Source of the DNA: Barthelona sp. PCE
Lineage: Eukaryota > Metamonada: BaSk clade
DNA length: 64,000 bases
Assembly: GCA_040285745.1 (NCBI GenBank)
Contig: JAUFOR010000002.1
Span: 1,116,001 to 1,180,000, forward strand
Direction of reading: 5' to 3'
Shown here: positions 38,089 to 50,400 of the stretch, in pieces
Position numbering within the stretch: the first letter of the stretch is position 1
Layout of the letters: the number at the start of each line of letters is the position of its first letter
Program-made: the position numbers and the translations under genes
Notes under the pieces: model-generated
Database searches by the model: none
Seen by the model: the letters and a program-made list of their open reading frames with translations, nothing else
What the model was told of the DNA's origin: nothing

Positions 38089-39084
38089 ATGGATTTAGAA
38101 CACACCACTTACGAGAAGACGTTCTATCTCGATTCCTATGTGAAATTATGTGAAGTGGCAAAGTCATATGACAGCGAAATTCCGGAAGAGCTAAAGCAAA
38201 TGATTCAGAGTATAGGAGGGTATTCTACAAGCATGGGGGGTCTTTTTCAGCGAATTGCCAGAGTGTGTAATTCTATTTCAAAGGAGTTTCGCATTGAAAA
38301 AAAACAGTTAAATGTTTTGACTCATCTTTCAGATGATTCCAACGTGCTTAAAGTGGCACTTTTTGATGAAAAAGATAGAAATGTTCGTGATATATCACAA
38401 GAAATTTCATGTTTTGTTGTTAATGGTGAAACTGAAGTCAAACCAGGCAGAAATCAATCAATATCATTCGATATGAAGTCATTAAGCAGATTAGAGGTAC
38501 GTCCCATTGTTAACGATAAGCTATATCGCCTAAAGGACATCAGTTTTGATTTTTTGTGCTTACCCACTGTATTTGTTTATTCACAGTTTTTAACATCTTT
38601 AATAGATTATTTGTCAGCCAACGGGTGTTTTAGTATTGATTATCCTGGTAAGATCCAAATGGATGATGTGTTAAAGAATATATGTGAGGAAACATTAGGT
38701 ACGATAGTTGCACCATTACATGACATATGTGAGTTTTTCTTCACAAAGTTCACCGAAGTAGTGATATCTGCAGAGATTGTAATATTAAATGAACCTGGAG
38801 AAATTGTTAAAACAGAGGTTTGTTACCCTTTCATCGATAGTACCGAATTTGTTCCTTTTGGTGGTTTAAATGGTGGCCAAAACGAGCAACTTGTCGTTTT
38901 AGAGCATCTTCTAAGACAGAAACGGACGTTGGGTTTGAATAATATTGCAAGTGATATTCAAAACGATATTCAGCAGTTGGAAGTTTTCATCAATAACCAG
39001 GATGGATTGCTGAACAGTGACCTTAATAATGACTTTTTCAGTAACAATATGAGCGTAATATTGGAGTTATTAAACTCAGGTTGA
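38089..39084 (+). CDS. hypothetical protein, 331 aa
   Basis: Not recognised. Starts at MDLEHTTYEKTF (38089). An in-frame ATG at 38038 would add 17 hydrophobic residues, but the spacer to the divergent CDC73 gene would then be only 132 bp. The N-terminal 75 residues look helical, the middle mixed alpha/beta, and the tail (about 285-331) is polar, helical and rich in N, Q and D ('SDIQNDIQQLEVFINNQDG'). No membrane helix, zinc site or P-loop. Confidence 0.65.
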   Translation: MDLEHTTYEKTFYLDSYVKLCEVAKSYDSEIPEELKQMIQSIGGYSTSMGGLFQRIARVCNSISKEFRIEKKQLNVLTHLSDDSNVLKVALFDEKDRNVRDISQEISCFVVNGETEVKPGRNQSISFDMKSLSRLEVRPIVNDKLYRLKDISFDFLCLPTVFVYSQFLTSLIDYLSANGCFSIDYPGKIQMDDVLKNICEETLGTIVAPLHDICEFFFTKFTEVVISAEIVILNEPGEIVKTEVCYPFIDSTEFVPFGGLNGGQNEQLVVLEHLLRQKRTLGLNNIASDIQNDIQQLEVFINNQDGLLNSDLNNDFFSNNMSVILELLNSG

Positions 39085-39260
39085 TAATAGTGCAGATTAT
39101 TTTAGAAATAGTGAATTGAAACGATGCCTATATGTTGTTTAAGAGGCACAAGGGAATGTTCAAAGTATAGTTATACAGTAAACGATTGTTTCACATTTCT
39201 TATCCTTATCAATGAATGAATAGATAATAGATGCGATTGAATCTTATTTACTCATCACAA

Positions 39261-41120
39261 ATGCAGGGGAACAGAGCTCCAAAGCAGAATGGAGCAGAGT
39301 TTGCAGGATATTTTCTCGATGTGGGTGTTTTTTACTCAAATGAGGTTATTGAGTTGTGTTGTGGGAGCTCTTTCATCACACTTGTACCTCTTGCGGAGCA
39401 CAAAGCAGCAAATCCGGAGTGCAAACATATGAGCATTGTTAAGGTTGCTGTTGTACCTACAGTGTTTTTATTACCTGATTTGGTTGTTTTAACATCAACA
39501 CACGAGCTCATCCGCTGCAGCTATGAGATGAATTTAGACGCAGCTATACACAGTTACTCATATCATAGTATTGATTCAGTGCATAAGTTCTTTAATATAT
39601 GGCATGCCGAGGAACAAATAGATCCTCTCGAAGAGAACGAACAATTCGGTGATTCGCTTCCTCGTGTCGTTCCCCCAATGTTTTATGCGATGCACAAGGA
39701 TGAAAGAAACAATCCTCGTCTCAGTTATTTTGTATTGGATCGTAAGTTCATCAAGGTGAATAATTTCGAATGCGAGAGTACGTATGTTGAGCGTGAAATC
39801 GAAGAAGAATATGATCAGATGATTGACTTTGCTGCCAGCAGTTCTTGCACGATAATGCTTGTTCAATCACAAAAATATGCCGCAATAGATGATGATGTGA
39901 TGATGGAAGTCCCAGTTCAGGCTTCAGAGCAAGAGTATTCGGTTGTGGTTAGTTTTTTCCAAGATGCTGTTCCATTTATCACGACAAGTATCCCAAAATC
40001 TGTATTGGACGTAGTTGATTTTAAGAAAACAGTGTTCTGTAGTGAAAAATTCTTAATTTTTTATAGTTTTAATGAAATTTTTGTGTGGTCCTGTGACTCT
40101 CCAAGAAAATTTTTTAGAATATCAACAGAGTTCGATATTTCATCAGTTAGACCACTAAAGACGTTCAACAGTGATGCAAATTTAGTGTTTTATGTAAGTA
40201 CAGAGAATACATTACTGCGTTTTTCTATGCCATTGCAACCAGAAAGTTTCCCTGAAAAGTTCATATACAGCAACACAGTTTTATCAACAACTGGATTTGA
40301 GGTCCAGAGTATTAATGTATCCTCTGATATCAGGTGGATTAACTCTTTTGATGTGATTGAGATTGAGAATTTCTGCTTTTTGTTGTTAAATTCCATGATG
40401 ATTGCTGATAACGGTGAAAGTGTGGTTGGCACGGCGTTGGAATATGGTAAACTGGGTGGTGGAATTCAAACGGTACCTACTAGTGTTCTGTTGAAGATAC
40501 CTGCAGCATTCCTTGACTGTATGATGAGCCAAACAACCATGATGGGTCTTATAGACTATGGTAGTCTAAAACAGAATTTGATCGATTCAAATAACAACCA
40601 GTATACAATTCAGCGATTAATTCGATTAATTTCAATATATCTAAAGCACTGCAAATCCTTTGAATTCTATTACACCCGTGCATGTAAGCGGTATGATGAT
40701 GGAAAGAAGAAATTACCTGCATATATTGCAGGTATTACTTTGCCTTACGATCAAGAATTGATAAACATGATCGATGAAGATAGTGATCACCATATATTGC
40801 GTGATCTAGTACCTGCGTACTGGGAATGTATACAAATGTACGAAGATAGTATTAAGTGCTATATGTCTGGGTGTGATGAGTGCAATCTAACTCGTAAGAC
40901 CTTTGTACCAGTGTATTCGTGTGAGATTCATGGGCTACAACCCATTGATTTTGATACAGGTCACATAGAACATGATCTTTTTGCTATTTGGATTTCTTGT
41001 CCTATTTGTGGTTGTCAACGAACTCTGAAGTATCCATTTGACATGGAAACGTTCGAAATATGCCAGATATGTAGAAGCTTTATGGTTATTAGATCATATT
41101 TGCATGAAGTTGATTTGTAA
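39261..41120 (+). CDS. predicted beta-propeller protein with C-terminal zinc ribbon, 619 aa
   Basis: Not recognised with certainty. The first 400 residues have the alternating beta character of a propeller without clear WD motifs. An acidic loop interrupts it ('WHAEEQIDPLEENEQF'). The C-terminus holds two CxxC pairs in 'SCPICGCQRTLKYPFD' and 'EICQICRSF', plus 'YSCEIHG' and 'GCDECN' upstream, so one or two zinc sites are likely. Propeller plus C-terminal zinc module occurs in TFIIIC90-type factors and in SEA/GATOR subunits; either is possible. I use the ATG at 39261, which directly follows CTCATCACAA; an in-frame ATG at 39231 would add ten residues. Confidence 0.65.
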   Translation: MQGNRAPKQNGAEFAGYFLDVGVFYSNEVIELCCGSSFITLVPLAEHKAANPECKHMSIVKVAVVPTVFLLPDLVVLTSTHELIRCSYEMNLDAAIHSYSYHSIDSVHKFFNIWHAEEQIDPLEENEQFGDSLPRVVPPMFYAMHKDERNNPRLSYFVLDRKFIKVNNFECESTYVEREIEEEYDQMIDFAASSSCTIMLVQSQKYAAIDDDVMMEVPVQASEQEYSVVVSFFQDAVPFITTSIPKSVLDVVDFKKTVFCSEKFLIFYSFNEIFVWSCDSPRKFFRISTEFDISSVRPLKTFNSDANLVFYVSTENTLLRFSMPLQPESFPEKFIYSNTVLSTTGFEVQSINVSSDIRWINSFDVIEIENFCFLLLNSMMIADNGESVVGTALEYGKLGGGIQTVPTSVLLKIPAAFLDCMMSQTTMMGLIDYGSLKQNLIDSNNNQYTIQRLIRLISIYLKHCKSFEFYYTRACKRYDDGKKKLPAYIAGITLPYDQELINMIDEDSDHHILRDLVPAYWECIQMYEDSIKCYMSGCDECNLTRKTFVPVYSCEIHGLQPIDFDTGHIEHDLFAIWISCPICGCQRTLKYPFDMETFEICQICRSFMVIRSYLHEVDL

Positions 41121-41396
41121 AAGTTTCTTTCTTCTTTAATCATAACTTCAGTGTTTTTTAGTGCTTTCACGCTCACCATAACAAATTAGTGTGTTTTGAG
41201 ATTTAATATTGTTTTCAAAATAGAATGAATTAATGCAATTACTTCTTTCACCTAGTTGCTTAAATTTTGTTTACTGTTATTGTTGTTAATCGAATGTAAA
41301 TTATATTAAAGATGTCTATATATGTTTCATTTCACCATATTTGCTGAAGAGGATTGATTTACAATTTTTACCTTTTCTCTCTATTATTGAGCAAAA
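41121..41396. other. promoter and leader of the giant dynein gene
   Basis: A 276-bp AT-rich spacer between two plus-strand genes. It ends with a pyrimidine-rich stretch (TTTTTACCTTTTCTCTCTATT) shortly before the upstream micro-ORF. No other structure seen. Confidence 0.4.
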
Positions 41397-41408
41397 ATGA
41401 GGTGTTAA
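41397..41408 (+). promoter_or_regulatory. three-codon upstream ORF abutting the dynein start
   Basis: ATG AGG TGT TAA (Met-Arg-Cys-stop) ends exactly one base before the dynein ATG at 41409, giving TAAATG. If the mRNA leader includes it, ribosomes would have to restart or skip it. Whether it is transcribed is not known. Confidence 0.45.
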
Positions 41409-44400
41409 ATGAATCAAGACAAATCAATTAACCTCAAATCAACACTTCTGTTGTTCTACGCACCAACAGAAGTTGATGAAATTTTGGCTTTGGAGCAAAA
41501 CTCAACCTTATTGAGTAATTTAGAAGTCAATGGGTACGAAATATTTGTTTACAATTCGGATACTAGGGAGATAGATCGTCCAACTCGGTTTGTTCTACCA
41601 AAAGGCGATGAAGTCGGTGTTCTTTTGGTGAATGAGAGTTATGAATGGACTTTAGCATTTATTGAGGCGAAGCGTGATATTTTGGCGAGCTATTTCACCG
41701 ATGTTGTGCTTCCTATGGTTTTTGTGGAAATCCCATTAATTAGTCTTATGTTGGACTTCTTACAGAGTATGGGACCTTTTCTTCTCCCATCGGGTCAACT
41801 GGTGAAGATGTACATTATATTGGCACGTGAGATGGCTACCAATCCAACGATGCGAGCTCGATTATTTCACATTATTAACGATAGCATTATTAGATTCATC
41901 AATTCAAACCATGAAATCAAGTCGCCAGAGCTCGAGATCAAGTATTACCAGGATTATTCGTTAAGGTTTAAGATGTTGACGGATTTCTTCGGACATGAGT
42001 CTTTTCCTTTGTTGCAAACAATTGCTACAAAAACCGACAAGAGCTGTTCAGAGACGCTGCGCCACCTTACTGAAATATACAAAGTTGGTATCGAGGAGAC
42101 CAAGAAGTTGAGCAATTATTTCTTCATTTTGGAGGAGTGGTTGATACCAATCACTGAATCAAATAGCCTGAATAAGCTGGGGCGTCTCTGCAATAGCTTC
42201 TTCTGCGCGTATGATTATCTCTTGACCCAATGTCCAAACTATTCGACAATCCCCAACGTTGGCTTGTTTCTGAAAAGTTTTGTTAACATGTTTGTGAATA
42301 AGTGTTTGAGTTTCAGTAACGTGCATGGGCTATTAGACAAGCTTCATTATCTTGATAATTCACTAATCTTTCGTCATATTAGAAAGTATGGTAGTTATTA
42401 TTCTTTTAAGTTCAAGGATACAGTAGCACAGCTCAGTTATTTCAAGCAGCTCTTCATTAAGTATCGTAATGATTCCAACAGTATGCCTGTTCATTGTGAC
42501 CATGTAGGATTGCCATTAACAAAGGAGATGTTGAGCAAGAAGACGTTGTCTCACAGCGACAAGCAGTTAAACATCTGGAGCTGTATCAGTTACAATGAGA
42601 TCTTTGCAGGTGTGACACGTTTCTCAACACATGCATTGGATCTTAGTGAAATGTTTCATGTCATTGATGTTCTTGCTGTTCTCACGAGTTATGGATTCCC
42701 TGAGATGCTTCGTAACACGGACCATGAGCTGTTCTTCAATGCGCTCAATGCGCTTCAGAAGACATGTGCCTATTTCCAAGAGCTCAGCGAGATGATGTTT
42801 GTTGACTTACTCAGATCAATGTTTGTGTTCGATGCAAAGGGGTTGATTGATGTCCTACACGTTGACTCCGACGTGTTTGATCAGATATTTGTTCGATATG
42901 GTAGTGCAGTGCGTGATTTTGACTATGGATTGGAGAAATCGCTGTCTGTTCTCTTGACAAGTGTTCAGAATTTATCTGAAAGAATGGTTTTGGCCAGTCA
43001 TCTTTGCATGCTCGGCTCATGTCCTCTACTGCGTTTGAGTTCAGGGAACTTTAGAGTCTTCATTTTGCAGGTTTTCCATGATATTATTTACCAAGCCGTA
43101 TTTGAGATTATGAAGTTAGCAAAAGAGATCCCTCACAATTTAAATGAGTTGATATTACCATGTTTCACACAATCGCTATTGTTTACCGCCGAGTTTAAGC
43201 TCCCACAATCATGTGTATCGTTGGATGAATTGCAAATATCAGATATTCAGATTCTCATAGAAAAATTAACCCCAGTTTTAGTGCGTTGCTTCGCATACCT
43301 ATCATCAATAGACGTGATTATTTCCAAATACCCAGAATACTCGGATGCAATCATTACATTCGATGAGATCACAGAGATATTAAACGGTTTATCGACAGAC
43401 TACACTGCTATTTCCACAGATGCAATTGCATCTGTATCTCGCGAACTGCGACGCTTTGTTGACAACCTAATTGATAAAGTTAGATCAACGATTATTGAAC
43501 TGGTCAAGCTATTTGTTCCAAAGGCAGAGGCATTTATTATTAATCTTGCTAGTTTCAAGGAAAACAGCATCTTGTTCAAGGATGACTTGTCGGATAAGCT
43601 CGAGGTTGGTATCACAAAAGATTTCTTTGATCCTTTTATGTCGTTTTTACGGTTTATGAAGAAGATGAACATACTTCCATTTATTATTAACAATGTAGAA
43701 CTGAATAAGGCATTGAAATATCTAATCCCACCAAAATTCCGTTCAGTACAGGGATTTTGTCTTCATTCTAGGCGAATTTTGTTCAGATTGCTTGATGCAG
43801 TAACGAAGTATAACGCCCTTCGAAGAATACTCACACCCACAATCGAGAGCCTGTTGACAAGCGAGCTCAAGGACGCTGAGCAGCAGATCAACACATGTCT
43901 TACCGAGATCCACTGGTCTTCATCAAAGGCGAGTGATGCATCTCTTTTGTTGAGCACATCGTTCAGGGTACTGAAGCAAAAGGCCGACCCGCTTCTGCGG
44001 CTTTTGGACCACTGTACCAATCTCCCACAATTCTTCTTGAAAAACGCTATTATATTTGATTTGCCCACATTCCCCCAAAAGCCATTGGATTTCTTGAAGG
44101 AGAACATGCAAAACGCAATCAAAATAGAGGGTGTTGTGCGTGAGTGGAACAGACAGTTTGATGAGATGCTCAGTGATGCGAGAATCATCTGCGACATATC
44201 TCCATCAGATTTCAACTGGAAGAGATTCATTGGGCTACTGACAAACACAATTGTATCTCAGCTGTGTAACATTCTTGTCGCTGAGATGGAAGAGCTGTTT
44301 GTTATTCTGATGGATAGCGACCAACCAATCCTTGTTGATGGTCACGCTGAGCTTCATGGTGATCGAATCACGACTTTCCCTGGTTCCAGCGGTGCGCTAA

Positions 44401-47400
44401 AAGAGTCATTCCGCCACATGATGTTCCTGACACACATTGTTAATGAAGAGCTGGTTGAGAAGTTAGACATTCCCGGTTTCTTAGCCGTTCTTGTTTCACT
44501 TCCTGTGAACGCTTTTAAACTCATACATGTCCCTGTCAGCACCAAAGACGAGCAGATGGACAATGCTGTGCGTGAGATCAAACCCACCGAGATTTTTGAT
44601 GAAAAAGCAATTATTGATATTGATATTGAGTTGTGTCGTCAGGATACGATAATTGATCTGATAGATGAGAAACTCGACCTCGATCGCGCATTTATGCAGC
44701 TAGAAAATCTATGTGAAAGCATTTCTACTTCATCCAATCAAGTTTTTGGTGATATGTATATGCAGTTTGCATTCTTACTGGATCGTCGCGAATTAAGTCG
44801 ATTTCTGAGCCTTGACGCCGTGGAGATCTACAGAAAGGTGCCATATAACGAGAATACCCTTCTTGAGTATAAAATTCCGAATATCATTAAGTATTATCGA
44901 AAGTTTGAGGAATTCTTCTCACAGAAGCTTGCAATGGTTGCTAATCTCACAGAAGAAGCGTCGAGTATCCCAAGCGCGATTAGATTTCAGTTTGTCCAGT
45001 TTGTTATGAAACCAGTCAAGCACGCTCTCAACATGCAGTTAGCCATGTTACTGCACGAGTTGCGTGAGTTCATCACACAATGTATCAGTGATCTCACCAA
45101 ATCCGTTAGTGTATGGATGCGTCTAGCGTCCACTAGCCTCAACACTTTTAATAGGGACTTGACAGGAGAATTCTCCATTACAAGTCTTCGTGGTATAGGA
45201 CCAGTACTTGAGACGATAAAATACAGCGTAAAGGCACTAAAGAGGACCATAACAATCTCTAAGCGCCTGGTTGACGCCGTTGAGGATCAGAAATTGCAGT
45301 TGTCTATTTCGAGCGATTTCATCGGTTCGGAACGTAGGGCTATTGCCTCCAATGAGATGAAGTTGAAGCAGATCTTCCAGTCAAAGCAGCTGTTACAGGC
45401 GAACATGGCTAAGTACTCGAAGCTTCATTCATCCACAATTCGTGATTTTATTAATAAGGTGCACACCCTTATTGTTAATTTCAAGAGTGATGTTGACGCC
45501 AGGAAGCCGTTCATCGATATCGATAGGTACAATGGTTGCGGTGTTGAAATTGCAAATGTTGTTGTCAACTCTGTCGATGATGTTAAGGAAATTATTGGTG
45601 AGAAATTCCAGGAGCTCGATCAGATCGAACTGGATCTCAGCCAAGTTGCACTCATCCAAACTAACTTCGACAGCTCAAAGGTCGAGAAGATGAGAGTTGA
45701 GCTCAACGATTTGGATTTCTTCTGGACTGCTTTAGAATCCAGTTGTACAGCTATTGTTGAGTGTTTAGGAAGAACATTCCAGGACTGCAGCTTTGAATCA
45801 ATTGCAGAGAACCCTGAAGAAATGGTTGAGCTTATTGAAAAGTTGGAATACAGAGCTCATCGCTCATGGTTACCTATGCTACGTTACCAACTTTCTCATC
45901 TTGAAACAGTTTTCCGTATCATGCGTGCTCTCCAGCAACCATATGTCACTCAGTATTACTGGCGTCACCTCTCGCATCTGGTTAGATTTGAACTTACCAT
46001 CGAGAATAAGGTTGATGACTTAATGTACCTACTATTTAGAGATGATGATATCCGTGCCTCTATAAGCAAGCTCATTGGCGAAGCCAAGAAGGAGGACAAT
46101 CACAATAAGCACATTGAGGATTTGAGCCGAGTCTGGCTCTTTGCCAAATTTTCCAGTTCAACCAAGGATGTTGTTGTCAACACAAAGGGATGTCTGTGTA
46201 AGATGTTTGATTCCATTACGTATCAGCTCAGCCTTGATGAAGATGATGTTAATGATGAGCGAATCAATGTAGAAGAGGAAGGGAATGATTTTTATCATCC
46301 TCTGATGCGGTTTAACAATCATATTATTAACGTTGAAGAGTGTATGCTTGACCCATCAACCGAAGACTCGATGATAGCATCGGAAGAAACGTCTGCTTAC
46401 GATATTGCAGGTGAGTACGATTCAGAAATGGACGGTATTAACATGGATATAGATTTTGACATCTTAGAGCATGAACAGGAACAGTTGGATAATGCTGATG
46501 CGGAAACTACCGTGTTTAAACACAATTACATTAATACAGTTTCCTTGCTTAATGACTTCCAAGATCTAGTCATCAATCCTCTTTCTTTCATAAACGATTT
46601 AGATCTCTCGGATTACGATTCGTTGATGTCGATTTGTATTCATCTCCCAATTTTTGAGGAGCTTAATCGATCTCTCATTACTTTAAGAACATGCAAGAGG
46701 CTAAATACCAGGCGTTTAGATGCTTTAGTGGAGGAGTGGCGTGAGCAACTTTACAAGTTACGTGGTGCTTTACGCGAGCTTTATGCTTTATGTCTCTTTG
46801 TGGATTGTTACATTTATTTTTTCGCACAAGCATCTGTAATTTTAGGTGATACATTTGAGCTTAAAAGCGATGTGAAGGGCCCCATCGACGCCCTCACACG
46901 TGCCTATCGTCTGATTGATCGGATAGCTGCATTTGTCTGTATGCTTCAGATTGCTGACGATGATATCGTAGTGGAAATTAAAGAAACCAAGACATTCCTC
47001 GTATCACAGTGTTGGTCACTCGTTGTTGAGACCTGTGAGACGTTGTCCAGTCTTCATCCACAAATGCTATTCATATCATCAACTAAGATGCCTTTATATT
47101 GTTTCGGTTTTGGTCGCATTTTCAGTCACTTTAGTAATTGTGGTGTGACATCAAATTCTGATTACACATTTAACAGTGGAGATATAGCAATAATTAACTC
47201 CTTTATTGCAACAACATTTCCCACACTCAGGGCAGCGAGTATTGTTGAAAATTCGATCATATCAGTATTTGATAACGTTGGATACAAAATTCCAATGGTT
47301 AACAACATTGATTTGGAGAGAAATTATAACATATTCACATTCATACGAGATATGGAGAAACATTGTAACGAAATCGTCACTGTTTTCTTCAACAAATGTA

Positions 47401-50400
47401 AGAATATTGAAGATGAATTCAGTGATATGACTAATTTACCATTGGATGAGTTCGGTGTTCAAATTGATACATGGCTTCAGCGCGCTTTCGAACTTCCGTT
47501 CTCTTACTTTAGGTTAGTGTTAAATACTTTGCTGCACTTTTGTCGTTCATTTAACATCAGTATGGTCGAGTATTACCGTTCTTTCATTAGCAGTCTTCGT
47601 CGTGCATGTGCTATAGAAGACGAGTTCATCAAGCACCGTAACGTTATTAGCACAATGATCGGTTATGATGCATTGAAGACGAACGTTGTACGACCGATCG
47701 ACATGGAGTTCAACAGCAGCGGTGGTAGCTTCGTATTACATTCCAGTAAGTCAGATGCAAAAACTTTGTCGTTTGATAATGCTGTTATGAGTTCAACAGA
47801 AATTTTCAGTGGTAACATTGCTGAAAATGAGCTTGAAGAGGAGCTGATGATTATTGAAGATGAAGAAGATGAGTTTAACGATTTTGATGAGGATGAAGAG
47901 CAGATGGAGGAGGATTCTTCCATCTCCTGGACAGATCATATATGTTATTTCGACATTGAGTTCAATTTAGATGACAAAACGGCAAAGATAGATGATCTGA
48001 CTATGGATTTATCAAGACAGATTGTTACAAGTTATCCGTCTCCTGCTGCGTATAAGCAGTACTGGAATGTGATCAAGAATATCTTTGCAGCAACAACATT
48101 GGGTAACAACTTCCTTTTGTTTGGTGAGGGATATCACATGCGACAAACGTTATTGCAATCCTTCGTTGTTCTCAGCTGTCAATCTATTTTTGTGTATGAC
48201 TGTGCAAATTTCTTGAAGCTCTTCAAGGAAAACGATGAGAGGTCAGCGTTGATGCTCTTCCATTCTATCCTACGAGGATTAGTTGACGCAGCACACTTGA
48301 CAAAGACTATTATAATCTTTGATCACACTTGTCTGTTGAGCGACAGGTTGCTCAACATCCTTAATAATGACATCCCGCAACAGGGTATTGGGTTTTTGTA
48401 CAATAAGGGCTTTGAACAGAAGATTCATTTAAACGCTGTGCCTATTTATATGCCTTCTACGTTCGGTTCATCAACGAGCTTTTACTTTAATGTCTTCCTT
48501 TCCCTGTGTTTCTTGAAGGGTCAATTAACGAATGTTTATTCTTTTTCTTTGCATGTCTCGAAGATTTTGAGTACACTTGTACTTTACATGAAAGTTTTGG
48601 GAATTGACTTGCGTATTCGTGTTGTTGAATTGCGTAGAGTATTGGACGGTACGTTGAATGTGTGGAAAGCATTTGAGAAATCTGAGGAGGATACCATTTA
48701 CAGCAATGAACAGGCACACCTACGTCTGTGCCAGTGTTTCAGCTATGCTCTCCAGCAATGGTTAGACTTATTCCTTCCAGCATCTCTTCACAGCAGTATT
48801 CGTTATGGTGCTCACACCCAACGTCTGTTTTCAGAGGAAAACACGTTTGAGTTGTTGTTGAACAGAATAATTCCTAGTTCGAAGAAATTGAAGGAGTTAA
48901 AGTTCCCCGAGAGATACGATATTTTCGCAAACAGTTCATACAGTATGGAGGGACAGAGCGTTAAATTGGAGAAGACTATTCAACTATTGCATTCAGCCCT
49001 CAGTCATTACGATGATTTGGTTCTGTATTTCTATGCTGCATCAGATTATCATGTTTTTAAAGCTGTTGAAGATATCTTAAAGGTTTATTATCACAAAAGC
49101 CAAAAAAGAAAGGAGATGATTATCACATCAACTATCCGAAATAATACGCTGTTCGGTGATGAGCAGTTTATTGGTATTTTAAATGATCAACTAATGACAC
49201 GCTGCTTGAAGTATATTGATCACTTTAAGGACAGCAAAAAGATTCCCAAGTTAGTTTGTGTTATATACATATCTGGACCTCTTCACGGTGATCTGGCATC
49301 GTTTAAGATCAATTTGAGACGTAAACTCAATGTTTTCCTAAAAACACTGCGTCCAGATGTACCAGACGCTCGTTTTTTGTTTGTTCATGCTTTGAATTGT
49401 GGTTTAGAACGTGTGTCTTGTATTTCAGATGATATATACTCAAACATGGATTTCCAGCATCATTATAAAGCTGATGCAGAACTCAGGCTCAACTACAACA
49501 GGAATATCACGAATATGGTAGCTTTGGGTTTCTACTGCCCCATTATTTTAGATCCTTTAAGTAATTCGGTGGCTTCTCGTTCGATTTCACAGGCCTATTT
49601 CTTACAGCGCAGTCGTTTCGATATCCATTCAAGTCATCTCGGTAAGATATATGGCAGTGGAACAATTGGTGTATTTATTATTAGCAATGTGATTGGCTTC
49701 ATGAGCCAGTTTTCTCAGGAATTTAAATCTCTATCAACGATTTGGGCATCTATAGGTTCAAAGACCGAGCTCCTGGTGCGCCTTGCAGGTGCTATGCCTG
49801 TATGTGAGGACCCCATCGCTTGGTTGCTGTTTATCAGTTATATAACTTGTTTTATTGGAATCCGTCGAGAATGTATCCGTAAACTGGATTTGTACTACTT
49901 CCAACGTGTTAAGGAACAGTTGGGGGATGCCATCGAACAGGAAGAACTGAATGAATACGAGTATGACTTCAGTGAATCAATCACAGGTGAGCTCTCAATC
50001 AGTTTTGACCAGGTGAGCAACGTGATCGACCAGAACATCAATGGTCGCACTCCAATTTTATTGGGAGGCTATCATATCACTGCTTTGGATCAGTTGGAGT
50101 TAGATTGGAAGCCAGTTAATCCTTCTAAGACTGGTATGGATGACCTGCACACCGTTACACTCAAGAAACGTCAGCAATCCATTTCTAACGAGATACTGGG
50201 GTATGTGATGCGCAACGTTAATATGCGCAAGTGTGAAGTGAAGGTATCCTTACTTGACTGGCCGCTTATCACTGAGCATCCAATTGTTCCGTACATTGAG
50301 GAGAAAGGATATATCGTCAACACGTTCCGTTTCTCTTTAACACCGTTCACGACATGTGAGTCGCTAATTAGATCAATCCTGAGTGTCTTACCTCGTTGGA

